The position numbers and the translations under genes were made by a program. Below are positions 10,260 to 18,813 of a DNA stretch of 64,000 bases, one piece after another. The stretch comes from Thermogemmatispora tikiterensis (GTDB lineage: Bacteria; Chloroflexota; Ktedonobacteria; Ktedonobacterales; Ktedonobacteraceae): the NCBI RefSeq assembly GCF_003268475.1, contig NZ_MCIF01000002.1:4448303-4512302 (forward strand). The letters are read 5' to 3'. Position 1 is the first letter of the stretch. The number at the start of each line of letters is the position of its first letter. The notes under the pieces were generated by a model. It searched no databases. It was not told the DNA's origin and saw nothing but the letters and a program-made list of their open reading frames with translations.

Positions 10260-10913
10260 TCACGAAGGCGCCGCGCCTTTCTCGTTGAGCGCGGTCAGCA
10301 GCTCGCTGATCTTTCCCTCAAGCTGCGCCTGTCGCACTGCGACGGTGAGGTCGCCGCGCGTCTTCTCCAGGATTGCCCGTGCTGTGTCGGTGGTACGGCG
10401 CAGGCCACCGGTGATGGCATCGGGGAAGTCAATGGTGATGAGCAGGGCGTAGATGTCGTCCATGTGCTGCAGGAGCTGCTCGCATTCGGCGAGCCAGCCG
10501 TGGCGCAGGCGGTCGAGGACGTAGCGCCGCAGCTCGCCGACGGCCTCCCCCAGGCCATTGAGATAGGGCGCCCAATCGATATGAAGGCTCTGGGGGTGGG
10601 GCAAGGCTCTCCCCTGGACCAGGGCCAGAAAGGCCGCTGCCTCAGCATATTCTTTCTGGGCGTCCTGCACGAAGCCGGCGTAGAAGACATCTGGCTGCTC
10701 ACGCAAGTCTGCCCCGATCTGGGCAAGCAGCTCCGCCGCCCTGGCAAGTAGCTCCTCGGCAGCGGCGAAGTCCCGCCGGTGGGCCGCACGAATGCTGTTG
10801 GCACAGTAGCGGATCAAGGTGCGTGCACGCGGCAGCGCTTGCTCACGCGCGGTGTTTTTCTGGTTGAGATAGTCGAGCGCTTCCTGACCAAGGCTCTCAA
10901 GGTTCTCGATCAT
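10260..10913 (-). CDS. translin/TRAX family protein
   Basis: 217 residues, the usual size of translin-family proteins, all-helical by eye. Family blocks can be lined up along the chain: REQALPRARTLIRYCANSIR near the N-terminus, VQDAQKEYAEAAAFLAL in the middle (matching the translin/TRAX VQEYVEA block), LNGLGEAVGELRRYVLDRLR, and LEKTRGDLTVAVRQAQLEGK near the end. In eukaryotes translin and TRAX form the C3PO octamer, which binds single-stranded RNA/DNA and, through TRAX acidic residues, cleaves RNA. Prokaryotic members are known mostly from archaea. I chose the ATG at 10913 (MIENLESLG); the frame extends upstream but that part overlaps the promoter and terminator. No TRAX-like partner is adjacent. 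Confidence 0.85.
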   Translation of the reverse strand: MIENLESLGQEALDYLNQKNTAREQALPRARTLIRYCANSIRAAHRRDFAAAEELLARAAELLAQIGADLREQPDVFYAGFVQDAQKEYAEAAAFLALVQGRALPHPQSLHIDWAPYLNGLGEAVGELRRYVLDRLRHGWLAECEQLLQHMDDIYALLITIDFPDAITGGLRRTTDTARAILEKTRGDLTVAVRQAQLEGKISELLTALNEKGAAPS

Positions 10914-10950
10914 GGCGTGTACCTTTGCTGACCTCTTTTCGAATATTGCC

Positions 10951-10959
10951 AGTGTACCA
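10951..10959 (-). promoter_or_regulatory. extended -10 promoter element of the translin gene
   Basis: Read on the minus strand: TGG-TACACT, 38 bp upstream of the ATG at 10913. The -35 is weak, as is usual with extended -10 promoters. Confidence 0.5.
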
Positions 10960-10997
10960 TAGATCAATATGCCTGGCATCTTCTTATGGTTGCAGAC

Positions 10998-11052
10998 AGC
11001 AAAAAATCCCACTCATCCCGCCTTTGTTGCCAGGCGAGTGGGATTTTTTGCT
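10998..11052. terminator. bidirectional intrinsic terminator
   Basis: A 17-bp perfect inverted repeat, AGCAAAAAATCCCACTC (10998-11014) with GAGTGGGATTTTTTGCT (11036-11052). It provides an A-run on one side and a T-run on the other, so it works in both directions. It ends the minus-strand gene at 11142-11591 before the translin promoter. Confidence 0.88.
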
Positions 11053-11141
11053 CTCTCAGGCTACGGCTCTCGCTCTCTCGCTGCGCTACGCTGCTCTGAC
11101 CAGGGCGCGAACTGCCCGCCTTCAGGGAGCGGCCAGGCAGG

Positions 11142-11591
11142 CTAGACCAGGCGCATTACCTCGATCTCCGGTGGAAATCGCATCTGGTCCAGGTCGCCGG
11201 CCCAGAAGAGTTGCTTCATGATCTCGGCTACGGCATAGAGGAGGTGCTGCAGGCTGGCCTCGCGATTGCGCTCAAAGGGAGCGCTGCCACGGTAGCTGGC
11301 GAGGCTGCGGAACCAGGTGTTGATGCCCGTTCGCTCGCTCAGGCGCACCAGGTAGACTTCCATCTTCAAGGCCCCGTATTCGACGGGGATGGTGATGCGC
11401 AGCTGCGGCTCGTGCTCGATGATGTCCAGGCGATAGAAGACGCCATAGTGCTCGCGCGATGCCTGGAAGATGGAGACTTCGGGCACCTCGTTCTCCGCCC
11501 CTTCGGGCTCTTCGTAAGGCTCCGGTTGCTGCTGTTCCATAGTCACTCCTAGGTTAGCCAGCAAACTCTCCAGCTGTTCGTGAATGTTCAT
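11142..11591 (-). CDS. conserved-looking hypothetical protein, LGVT N-terminal motif
   Basis: 149 residues from ATG 11591 (GAGGAAGGGGAAG upstream). The N-terminus MNIHEQLESLLANLGVTMEQ resembles that of the 7962-8420 protein. An acidic linker (EPYEEPEGAENEVPEVS) leads to a mixed alpha/beta C-terminal domain (RLDIIEHEPQLRITIPVEYGALKMEVYLVRL). No catalytic motif was recognised. Its transcription unit ends at the strong terminator downstream. Confidence 0.75.
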   Translation of the reverse strand: MNIHEQLESLLANLGVTMEQQQPEPYEEPEGAENEVPEVSIFQASREHYGVFYRLDIIEHEPQLRITIPVEYGALKMEVYLVRLSERTGINTWFRSLASYRGSAPFERNREASLQHLLYAVAEIMKQLFWAGDLDQMRFPPEIEVMRLV

Positions 11592-11962
11592 GGTTGCGCT
11601 TCCCCTTCCTCTTTGCAGCATACTCGTTCGCCAATGGCGCGCTCTGGCGTCCTTGGGCGCAGCGGCCTGACTGTCTGCTCTCTGCTGTTCTCTCTGGCTC
11701 TCTCTCCTGGCGCAGGCCGCCTTGCTTACTCTCTTTTTCTCTCAGGGGTACCCAAAAACGGAACTCGCTCAGAGAGAGACGCTGCTCTCTGGAAGGGTGA
11801 AGCGCTGCCTGTCTGCCTGCTTGTCTGCTTGCCTGGTCTTTTGACGCAGGTTCTGACTGGCTGACTGGCTGGCTGACTGGCTGACTGACTGGCTGGCGAC
11901 ACGGGCGGGGGAGCGAGAGGCCGTGAGATGGGGAGGCTCTCCCCGTGCGGGGCAGGGGGAGC
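11592..11962. other. spacer with CTGACTGG repeat
   Basis: No gene. It carries a CTGACTGG/CTGACTGA/CTGG tandem array at 11853-11896 and C/T-rich sequence. A minus-strand TATGCT -10-like element lies near 11618. Confidence 0.55.
11853..11896. repeat. CTGACTGG tandem repeat
   Basis: An irregular array of CTGACTGG, CTGG and CTGACTGA units covering 44 bp. Confidence 0.75.
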
Positions 11963-12337
11963 TTAGCCGCCGGCCCGTTTGGCGCGGTAGCCGAGCTGCT
12001 GCAGGTGTGCCAGGATCTTATCGCAGTGGTCGCCCTGAATTTCGATGGTACCCTCTTTGACGGTGCCTCCCGCTCCACAGAGACGCTTGAGGTTGCGGGC
12101 GAGCGTCTCCAGTTCGGCCTGGCTGATAGGCAGGCCGCGAATTACGGTGACCGTTTTGCCGCCGCGCTGGGCCCGCTCGCGGCTGACACGGATGCCTCCC
12201 CCTCCGGGGGCGCTGGTCGAGGCTGGCTTGCCTAGCTTGCCTCCGCTCTCACAGCGGCAATGGCGATAGGGCTGGTGGCAGACGGGACAATGGGTAACTC
12301 GTCCACCGTCGGTGCTGTAGACGAGACGATCTGGCAT
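11963..12337 (-). CDS. yciH: translation initiation factor SUI1/YciH family protein
   Basis: 124 residues. A short N-terminal Cys cluster (CPVCHQPYRHCRC) could bind zinc. The C-terminal SUI1 fold spans about residues 55-122, with TVTVIRGLPISQAELETLARNLK and the family block CGAGGTVKEGTIEIQGDH. Related proteins (eukaryotic eIF1, E. coli YciH) bind the small ribosomal subunit and affect initiation stringency. The gene is downstream of the metal-transport genes on the same strand, but a ~90-bp spacer with CTGACTGG sequence suggests independent expression. Confidence 0.92.
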   Translation of the reverse strand: MPDRLVYSTDGGRVTHCPVCHQPYRHCRCESGGKLGKPASTSAPGGGGIRVSRERAQRGGKTVTVIRGLPISQAELETLARNLKRLCGAGGTVKEGTIEIQGDHCDKILAHLQQLGYRAKRAGG

Positions 12338-12427
12338 GGCTCTTTTCTCTTCCTTTCTTCTCTTCTCTTTTCTTCTTTCCGGGCCGGGCTGGTTGGCTGA
12401 CTGGCTGATCTGCTGCGTCAGTCAGGG

Positions 12428-13318
12428 TCAGGCGGCGGTGCGTCGCCCTTTGCAGGGATGAGCGGGCTGGGCCGGCACCTGTGGCGGGCGACGTTGGCGC
12501 CAGTGGGCGCTGAGGGTGGCAGCAGCGTAGCAGAGCGTGGCCAGAGTGGCGATGCAAAAGCTGGCGGGCAGGTGCTGCCCAGGTCCCAGGAAGGCGATGA
12601 GCAGTCCGCCCCAGGTGCTGCCCAGGCCCAGCAGGACGGCCAACAGGAGCGCGCGGGCCGGCGAGGGACTGAGGCGCGCGGCGGCGGCTGCTGGGGCGAC
12701 CAGGAGGGCAAAGACGAGCAGGACGCCGATGACGAGTACGGAGATGGCCGTGGCAAGCGCGAGGAGGAGCAGGAAAATGACGGAGAGCAGGCGCACGGGG
12801 ACGCCGCGCGCCGCGGCCACCTCGGGATCGATAGAGGCGAAGAGCAGCGGTCGGTAGAGGATGAGCAGGGCCAGGCTGCAGCCAAGAGCACAGGCCAGGC
12901 TCAGCCAGACGTCTCCACGGCTGACGCTGAGGATGGAGCCGAAGAGAATGCCAATGCCGGCGCTGGCATGGCTAGCGCTGCTGGCGGCGTAGAGGCTGAG
13001 AAAGAGGACGCCCAGGCCCAGGGCGAAGGAGAGCACCATGCCGATCTCAATGTCGCGTCCGCGCAGACGCTCGCCGAGCAGGCCGATGGTGCAGGCCGCC
13101 AGCAGGCTGAGGACGAGCATGCCGGGCAGGGGACTGAGACCAAGCAGGGCGGCCCCGGTGGCTCCGGTGAAGCCGATGTCGGTCAGGGCCTCACCGGCGA
13201 AGGTTTGGGCGCGCAGGACCACAAAATAGCCAACCAGGGCGGCGGCGATGGCGACACAGCCGCCGGCCAGGAAGGCGTTCTGGATAAATTCGTGCTGCCA
13301 GAGCGTGCCAATGTTCAT
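12428..13318 (-). CDS. metal ABC transporter permease (ZnuB/MntB family)
   Basis: 296 residues with about eight to nine hydrophobic segments of the ABC-3 permease family. The family pattern is clear: FIQNAFLAGGCVAIAAALVGYFVVLR at the N-terminus and the GEALTDIGFTGATGAALLG segment that faces the ATPase. It imports divalent metal (Zn or Mn) through the inner membrane. It is 39 bp downstream of a paralogous permease, so the transporter probably uses a heterodimeric channel. The C-terminus carries an Arg/Pro/His-rich tail (HWRQRRPPQVPAQPAHPC). Confidence 0.92.
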   Translation of the reverse strand: MNIGTLWQHEFIQNAFLAGGCVAIAAALVGYFVVLRAQTFAGEALTDIGFTGATGAALLGLSPLPGMLVLSLLAACTIGLLGERLRGRDIEIGMVLSFALGLGVLFLSLYAASSASHASAGIGILFGSILSVSRGDVWLSLACALGCSLALLILYRPLLFASIDPEVAAARGVPVRLLSVIFLLLLALATAISVLVIGVLLVFALLVAPAAAAARLSPSPARALLLAVLLGLGSTWGGLLIAFLGPGQHLPASFCIATLATLCYAAATLSAHWRQRRPPQVPAQPAHPCKGRRTAA

Positions 13319-13357
13319 GTTCCTGATGCTCCTCTCTTGGACGATCGGGATAGGGCT

Positions 13358-14230
13358 TTACCTCGCGCTGGCCTGCTGTGAGAGGCCCGCGCCAGCGGCT
13401 GGTAGCGCGCCTGGCTGCGGTGGCCGTCGCTGCCAGCGCGGGGCGATGAGGCGCGCGGGAAGATAAACGATGAAGGAGAGGAAGGCGATGAAGAAGCTGA
13501 CCGGGATGGTGCCGCTGAGGACGGCCAGCAGGATGCCCAGCCAGGTGTAGAGCAGCCCCAGGGCTATGGCCAGCAGGATGACCGCCCCCGGACGCAGGGC
13601 CAGTCGCCCGGCGGTGGCCGCCGGCCCGACCAGCAGGGTGAAGACAAGCAAGGCCCCGACAATTTGAACGGCGATGGCGATGGTCAGGGCCACCAGCACG
13701 AGGAAGACGACAGCTAGCAGGCGCACAGGGACACCGCGCGCCTCGGCCACCTCGGGATCGTAGGAGCTGAAGAGGAGGGGACGAAAGAGGAGCAGGATGC
13801 TGATCAGGATCAGCAGGCTGACGCCAAAACTGAGCAGGACGTCGAGACGGCTGATGCCAAGGATGGTGCCGAAGAGGATGCTGTAGACGCGCTCGGCGTA
13901 GCCGCTGTAGAGGGAGAGGAAGAGCAGGCCCAGGGCGAGGGCGAAGGTCATGAGGATGCCGATGGCCAGGTCGCGCTCGCGCAGGTTGCGCCCGAGGAGT
14001 CCGATGCCAACGGCGGCCCCGATGGTGAAGGCCAGCAGGCCGAAGAGCGGGTCGAGGCCGAGCAGGACGGCGCCGGCGGCGCCCGCGAAACCAATGTTGG
14101 GCAGGGCATGGCCGGCAAAGGTCAGGCCACGCAGCAGCAGGAAGTAGCCGGTGACAGCGGCCACAATGGCGATGCAGGTCCCGGCCAGAAACGCATTTTG
14201 GATAAAGGGATAACTCAACAGATTGATCAT
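13358..14230 (-). CDS. metal ABC transporter permease (ZnuB/MntB family), paralogue
   Basis: 290 residues from ATG 14230, which has AAAGGAG upstream. Same ABC-3 fold as its neighbour: FIQNAFLAGTCIAIVAAVTGYF at the start and GHALPNIGFAGAAGAVLLG for the ATPase contact. The two permeases clearly derive from a duplication. The gene lies 48 bp downstream of the ATPase gene, in operon order binding protein, ATPase, permease, permease. Confidence 0.92.
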   Translation of the reverse strand: MINLLSYPFIQNAFLAGTCIAIVAAVTGYFLLLRGLTFAGHALPNIGFAGAAGAVLLGLDPLFGLLAFTIGAAVGIGLLGRNLRERDLAIGILMTFALALGLLFLSLYSGYAERVYSILFGTILGISRLDVLLSFGVSLLILISILLLFRPLLFSSYDPEVAEARGVPVRLLAVVFLVLVALTIAIAVQIVGALLVFTLLVGPAATAGRLALRPGAVILLAIALGLLYTWLGILLAVLSGTIPVSFFIAFLSFIVYLPARLIAPRWQRRPPQPGALPAAGAGLSQQASAR

Positions 14231-14278
14231 GGCGCCTCCGCTCCTTTCTTCCATCCTCTTGGGGGCTGGCTGCTTAAA

Positions 14279-15145
14279 TTAAATATCGACGCCGACGACA
14301 AAGAGCCGCCCCAGGGCCTCGACGACTTCAACGGGGGCGCCGTAGAGGGCGCTCAGGGTGGCGCTGGTGATGACCTGCTCCGGTTTGCCAATGGCGGCAT
14401 GCCCGCGCGCCAGATAGAGGACGCGGTCGATGACCGGCAGCAGGGGATTGACGTCGTGAGAGACGAGCAAGACGGTCATGCCGTGCGTGCGACAGAGCCG
14501 GGCGATGAGGGCGATGATCTCCTGCTCATGGCTGATGTCCAGGTTGGAGAGCGGTTCGTCGAGCAGGAGCAGACGCGGCTGACTGAGCAGGGCCTGGGCG
14601 ATGAGCAGGCGCTGCTGTTCGCCGCCCGACAGGTGGGCGACGGGCATGTCGGCCAGCGCCAGGGCATCGACCTCGGCCAGGGCTTCCTCGATGATGGCCT
14701 GGCGCCGGCGTCCGCCGGAGACGAACCAGCCCGGTCCCCAGCGATGGCCATCGAGACCGAAGCCGACGAGATCGCGCGCGCGCAAACTGAGGGCGCCCTC
14801 CAGCGTGCGGTGCTGGGGGGCATAACCGATCAGCCGGTTGCCGCGGCGCGGCGCCTGCCCAAAGAGGCGCACAGTGCCTGCGCTGGGCCGGATCAGCCCG
14901 AGCAGCACCTTGAGAAGGGTGCTCTTGCCGGCCCCGTTTGGCCCCAGCACGGCAATGAATTCACCCGGGTTGATGGTGAAGCTGACTTCCTGCAGAATGG
15001 TCCTGCCTCCCAGGCAGACGCTGACTCCCTCTAGCTCGATGACTGGCTCTGAAATTGGGGTCGCCTCCTGACCCGGGCCCCTCAAGGAAGAAGCTTGAGG
15101 CGCCGCTCCGGAAGGAGCGAGGCGCTGGTCGTGCTTGGTGCTCAC
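14279..15145 (-). CDS. metal ABC transporter ATP-binding protein
   Basis: 288 residues starting with GTG at 15145, preceded by AAAGGAG at 8 nt spacing. A ~30-residue lead precedes the nucleotide-binding domain: Walker A GPNGAGKST, Q-loop, signature LSGGEQQRLLIAQALL, Walker B LLLLDEPLSNLD and switch His in LLVSHD. It powers uptake by the two permeases encoded downstream. The C-terminus (ALYGAPVEVVEALGRLFVVG) matches the ZnuC/MntA type. Confidence 0.93.
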   Translation of the reverse strand: MSTKHDQRLAPSGAAPQASSLRGPGQEATPISEPVIELEGVSVCLGGRTILQEVSFTINPGEFIAVLGPNGAGKSTLLKVLLGLIRPSAGTVRLFGQAPRRGNRLIGYAPQHRTLEGALSLRARDLVGFGLDGHRWGPGWFVSGGRRRQAIIEEALAEVDALALADMPVAHLSGGEQQRLLIAQALLSQPRLLLLDEPLSNLDISHEQEIIALIARLCRTHGMTVLLVSHDVNPLLPVIDRVLYLARGHAAIGKPEQVITSATLSALYGAPVEVVEALGRLFVVGVDI

Positions 15146-15177
15146 TGGGCGTGCTCCTTTTCTGTCCTCTGCTCTGT

Positions 15178-15220
15178 GTACTGTGCTGTGGGTACTGTGC
15201 TGTGCTGTGAGTACTGTGCT
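15178..15220. repeat. GTACTGTGCTGTG repeat
   Basis: Imperfect tandem units of GTACTGTGCTGTG in the 207-bp spacer between the binding-protein and ATPase genes. Confidence 0.65.
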
Positions 15221-15352
15221 GCCTTGTCTGATCTACTACTTCCTTGCTCGCTTGACTGCTCCCGCGCGCCAGCTATGTGCCAGGCCGCCTCGATTGGCCC
15301 GGCTCAGGCTGACTGGCGCGCTGAGGTCCGGTCTCTCTTCTCTCTCTCTCGC

Positions 15353-16291
15353 TCAAGCTGCCTGGGCCTTTTGCAGAGCTGTCTCCAGGGCATTGAGCTG
15401 GTCCAGCATCCACGTCTGATACGTTTTGCCCGGCGGCATGGTCTCGCTCACCGGGATCACTGGAATCTGATGGGCCAGGGCTTCGCTGCGCAGCTTCGCG
15501 GTGATGGCTGTGGCGGTCTGCTCATTATAAATCAAAACGTTGATGCGATGCTGCTGGATCTGGTTCTCGACGGTGACCACGCTGCTGGCCGGGGGATCGT
15601 TGCCCTCGGCAATGGCTTTCTGGAAGTCGAAGGGGGTGAGCACGTTCAGCCCCATGAGGGTGGTCTGATAGAGAAAAAGGGTTTCGGTTAGCCCAACCGG
15701 GGTGCCGGCGTAGCGCGCTTTGATCTCGGCGAGCTTGTTGGTGATCTGCTCTAGCGAGCTGAGGAAACGCTGCAGGTTTTGCTGATAGTCGCCGGCGTGG
15801 GCCGGGTCAAGTTTCTGCAGGGCCTGGCTGATGGCGCGCGCGATGGCGCCGATGTCGGCAGGACTGTACCAGACGTGCTCGTTGTCCTCCAGCCTGACGG
15901 GGGCCAGCTCGTACCCCTTGAGGACGATGCGCCCCTCTTGAGGGGCCGCCGCCAGCAGGTGATCGATCCAGCTGTCGTAGCCGCCACCGTTGGCAATGAC
16001 AAGCCTGGCCTGCGCCACGGCAACGGCGTTCTGGACGTTGCTTTCGTATTCGTGCGGGTCAATGTTGGGATCGCTCAGAATGCTGGTGACGGCGACATGA
16101 TCGCCGCCAAGCTGGCGCGCAATATCGCCGTAGAAGTTCTCCGCCGCCACGATGGCAAGCTTGCCCGCGCTGTCCCCGGTGCTGCCAGCGCTAAGGCTGC
16201 CTGCGCTGCAGGCGCTCCCCAGCAGGCTGACAAGTAGAAATAGTCCTACGGCGAGCAGGAAACGCGCCGTCCGGCTCGTGGTCTGATACAT
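15353..16291 (-). CDS. metal ABC transporter substrate-binding lipoprotein (ZnuA/TroA family)
   Basis: 312 residues. It has a lipoprotein signal peptide: Arg near the N-terminus, a hydrophobic core (FLLAVGLFLLVSLLGSAC) and the lipobox LGSAC. The mature part is a cluster A-I metal-binding protein: ENFYGDIARQLGG, the first ligand His in DPHEYE, the second in EHVWYSP, and a late Glu/Gln region in YNEQTATAI. It captures Zn or Mn outside the membrane and hands it to the permeases. There is no His-rich loop of the kind seen in many ZnuA proteins, so zinc versus manganese stays open. Confidence 0.92.
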   Translation of the reverse strand: MYQTTSRTARFLLAVGLFLLVSLLGSACSAGSLSAGSTGDSAGKLAIVAAENFYGDIARQLGGDHVAVTSILSDPNIDPHEYESNVQNAVAVAQARLVIANGGGYDSWIDHLLAAAPQEGRIVLKGYELAPVRLEDNEHVWYSPADIGAIARAISQALQKLDPAHAGDYQQNLQRFLSSLEQITNKLAEIKARYAGTPVGLTETLFLYQTTLMGLNVLTPFDFQKAIAEGNDPPASSVVTVENQIQQHRINVLIYNEQTATAITAKLRSEALAHQIPVIPVSETMPPGKTYQTWMLDQLNALETALQKAQAA

Positions 16292-16366
16292 GCCGCTTGC
16301 TCCTCCCTCACCACAAGCCCTCGGCGAGCTTGCGGCGTTATTGATACAGCATCTCTCTTACTGAGG

Positions 16367-16396
16367 AGCATACCACAATGAAGAGAGCGCTGTCAA
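16367..16396 (-). promoter_or_regulatory. promoter of the metal-transport operon
   Basis: Read on the minus strand: TTGACA (16391-16396), 18-bp spacer, TATGCT (16367-16372) preceded by TGG. The leader to the ATG at 16291 is about 70 nt. No clear Zur or MntR dyad was seen around it. The rest of the 16292-16677 spacer shows no gene. Confidence 0.6.
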
Positions 16397-16677
16397 TGAG
16401 ATAACGTCTCAACAAGCGAGCGCTGTAGCAGGAGAGGCGGATGAGCAGATGGACGAGAGCAGTCGCGCCAGCGTCAGGGCGGCGTCGCTCTGCTGTGGGC
16501 CAGGCTTGCTTCTCGACAGCGCTGGCGCGTGTAGCATATCATGAGGACGTGGCCGAGAACGATCCTATCCTGTCCTGGGCGCTGCCCCTCGCAAGAGGGT
16601 CGGGTCCTTGCGGGAGGCGCACAGGTGCTGGACTGGTCGGCCAGCTTGCTAAACTGGAGAGGAAGCGAAAGCGAGTC

Positions 16678-17817
16678 ATGTTCATTGTCGATGCGCATCA
16701 AGACATTGCCTACAATGCTCTGGAGTGGGGGCGTGATCTGCGGCGAGCGGTGGCCGAGACGCGGGCGCTGGAGGCGCGCGAGCACCCCGATTACTGCCGC
16801 GAGGATGCCCAGGGGGGTATCTGCATGGTGGGGCTGCCGGAGCTGCGCCGTGGGGGGGTGGCTATTGTCTTTGGGACCCTCTTCGCCTATCCCCTGCTCG
16901 GGGTGGGCAAAGGCGTCAATCCGCGCTATCGGCTCACCCAGAGCTATCGTGATCCAGAGGGAGCCTGGCGGGTGGCGCGGGCGCAACTGGACTACTATCG
17001 CCGGCTGGCACAGGAGGCCGGTGTCTGGTTGCTGCTCACCCAGGAGGATCTGGAGCGCTTCATCGAAGCCTGGTCGCAGAGCAATGCAGATGATCCACAG
17101 CGTCCCTTTGGTATTGTGCCTTTGATGGAGGGAGCCGACGCGGTGCGCCGGCCCGAGGAGGCGGAGGACTGGTTTGCGGCGGGTCTGCGTGTGCTGGGTC
17201 TGGCCTGGGCGCATGGCTCGCGCTACTGCGGTGGCAATGGGCGGCCCGGTCCTTTGACGTCAGAGGGGCGCAGCCTCTTGCGCCATATGCAGCGCCTCGG
17301 CCTGGTGCTCGATACCAGTCACCTGGCCGAAGAGAGTTTCTGGCAGGCTTTGGAGCAGTTCGAGGGAACGGTGATCGCCAGTCATAGCAACTGCCGGGCG
17401 TTGGTTGATACGCCCCGTCATCTCAGCGATGCCATGATTCGCGCCATTGCGGAGCGCGGCGGCGTCATTGGCATCGCTCCGATCAATCCTTTCCTCTACG
17501 CGGACTGGAAGCGGAGCCAGCCTTTTGCGGTCTCGCTGCGGCGCGTGGTGGAGCACATTGATCATGTCTGTCAGTTGACGGGGAGCGCCAGCCATGTGGG
17601 GATCGGCAGCGATCTCGATGGCGGCTTTGGGCGCGATGAGACGCCGGAGGAGCTGGAGACGGTGGCCGATTTCCCGCGCCTGGCGGAGGCGCTGGCGGCG
17701 GCTGGCTATGCCCAGGAGGATATTGTGCGCATCATGGGAGGAAACTGGCTGCGCTTGCTGGAGCGCGTCCTGCCGCGATCCGGCGCTGCTTCACCGGAGA
17801 CAGACGAGAAAGGATAG
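16678..17817 (+). CDS. membrane dipeptidase (peptidase family M19)
   Basis: 379 residues from ATG 16678. The frame is open for 79 more codons upstream but that part has no homologous character. Family features: DAHQDIAYN at the extreme N-terminus (first metal ligands, HxD-like), the conserved DTSHLAEESF and ASHSNCRAL blocks, and GIGSDLDGGFG near the C-terminus. M19 enzymes are di-zinc dipeptidases with a TIM barrel, acting on dipeptides, some with D-residues. No signal peptide is seen, so it is probably cytoplasmic. The gene is followed after 26 bp by a methyltransferase on the same strand. Confidence 0.88.
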   Translation: MFIVDAHQDIAYNALEWGRDLRRAVAETRALEAREHPDYCREDAQGGICMVGLPELRRGGVAIVFGTLFAYPLLGVGKGVNPRYRLTQSYRDPEGAWRVARAQLDYYRRLAQEAGVWLLLTQEDLERFIEAWSQSNADDPQRPFGIVPLMEGADAVRRPEEAEDWFAAGLRVLGLAWAHGSRYCGGNGRPGPLTSEGRSLLRHMQRLGLVLDTSHLAEESFWQALEQFEGTVIASHSNCRALVDTPRHLSDAMIRAIAERGGVIGIAPINPFLYADWKRSQPFAVSLRRVVEHIDHVCQLTGSASHVGIGSDLDGGFGRDETPEELETVADFPRLAEALAAAGYAQEDIVRIMGGNWLRLLERVLPRSGAASPETDEKG

Positions 17818-17843
17818 TATCTACTCCTGCAGGAGCCACTTTG

Positions 17844-18632
17844 ATGGAGAAGCGCTTTGTGCCAAATCAGAAGCGTCTGAGGCGCTTTCAGGATCACGAA
17901 CTGGTCAGCCATTACCATTTGCGCCCTTTCTATCCGCCGGAGACCTTTGTCATTCTTGAGGAGTTGATGGTGGATGAGCCGCGCGTGGTGCTTGATCTGG
18001 GCTGTGGCACCGGCAATGTGGCCCGTCCGCTGGCTGCCTCGGCGGCGGTGGAACGCATCGATGCTGTCGATGTCTCGCTGGCTATGCTGGAGCGGGCCAG
18101 GGAGCTGCCGGGGGGTGATGCGCCGACAATTCGCTGGATTCACGGGCGGGCTGAGGATGTGGCCTTGACGCCGCCCTATGCCCTGGTGACGGCGGGTATG
18201 TGCCTCCATTGGATGGATTGGGGGCAGGTTTTGCCTCGCCTGGCCCATATGCTGACGCCGCGGGGCCTGCTGGCTATTCTCAACCTGCAGCAGTCCATGC
18301 CCTGGCGGCAGGCGTACCAGCAGATCCGCCGGCGCTTCGCCGACGGGCGGCCAGCGCCGGGCCTGAATCTGGTTGCTGCAATGGCGCAGCGTGGACTGTT
18401 TCGCCTGCTTGGCGAGCGCCAGACGGCGCCGCTGCCGATGCAGCAAACGGTCGAGGATTACATTGCCGCGCAGTATGCCTACAGTTCACTGGCAGGGCTG
18501 GATAGCGAGCAGCGGGCTGACTTTGAGCAGGAGATGCGCACGCTGCTGACGCCCTTTGCACGGGATGGCCTGCTCAGCTTCGAGGTGGTTGCTACGATCA
18601 CCTGGGGCCGGCCCTGCGACGCCGCGGGCTGA
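17844..18632 (+). CDS. class I SAM-dependent methyltransferase (methyltransferase type 11)
   Basis: 262 residues. Rossmann-fold motif I VVLDLGCGTGN (about residues 48-58) binds S-adenosylmethionine; DAVDVSLAMLERAR is the acidic loop after beta-2. After the core the C-terminal half is helical, as in small-molecule methyltransferases. The substrate cannot be told. The overlap of style with trans-aconitate/malonyl-type enzymes (MCLHWMDWGQVLPRLAHML) is noted but not decisive. ATG 17844 is preferred to a TTG one codon earlier. Probably co-transcribed with the dipeptidase. Confidence 0.85.
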   Translation: MEKRFVPNQKRLRRFQDHELVSHYHLRPFYPPETFVILEELMVDEPRVVLDLGCGTGNVARPLAASAAVERIDAVDVSLAMLERARELPGGDAPTIRWIHGRAEDVALTPPYALVTAGMCLHWMDWGQVLPRLAHMLTPRGLLAILNLQQSMPWRQAYQQIRRRFADGRPAPGLNLVAAMAQRGLFRLLGERQTAPLPMQQTVEDYIAAQYAYSSLAGLDSEQRADFEQEMRTLLTPFARDGLLSFEVVATITWGRPCDAAG

Positions 18633-18659
18633 GCTGGCTTTCTCCTGGGGGAGGAGTTA

Positions 18660-18705
18660 CAAAAATCTCACAATCTGGTAGAAAGCGGTAGAGATTTTTG
18701 CAAAA
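18660..18705. promoter_or_regulatory. hairpin and TTTTGCAAAA palindrome between methyltransferase gene and hemE
   Basis: CAAAAATCTC (18660-18669) and GAGATTTTTG (18691-18700) form a 10-bp perfect stem with a 21-nt loop, likely ending the methyltransferase transcript. The right arm overlaps the palindrome TTTTGCAAAA (18696-18705), which could also be an operator for hemE. Downstream, TTGCCG and TATCAT spaced 18 bp form a weak promoter candidate for hemE. Confidence 0.5.
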
Positions 18706-18813
18706 TTTGCCGCCGCCCTGCCTTCCACGCTATCATATGACATGGCGCAGAGGCAAGGACCTCCTCGCCTCATCCTCACAAGAAAGGACTCCTTTTTTTC
18801 TGGATAGCGTTCT

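Noticed and set aside
12458..13381. 307-codon Gly/Gln/Glu-rich frame opposite a metal permease gene
   Set aside because: Low-complexity composition is the reverse reading of hydrophobic TM segments.
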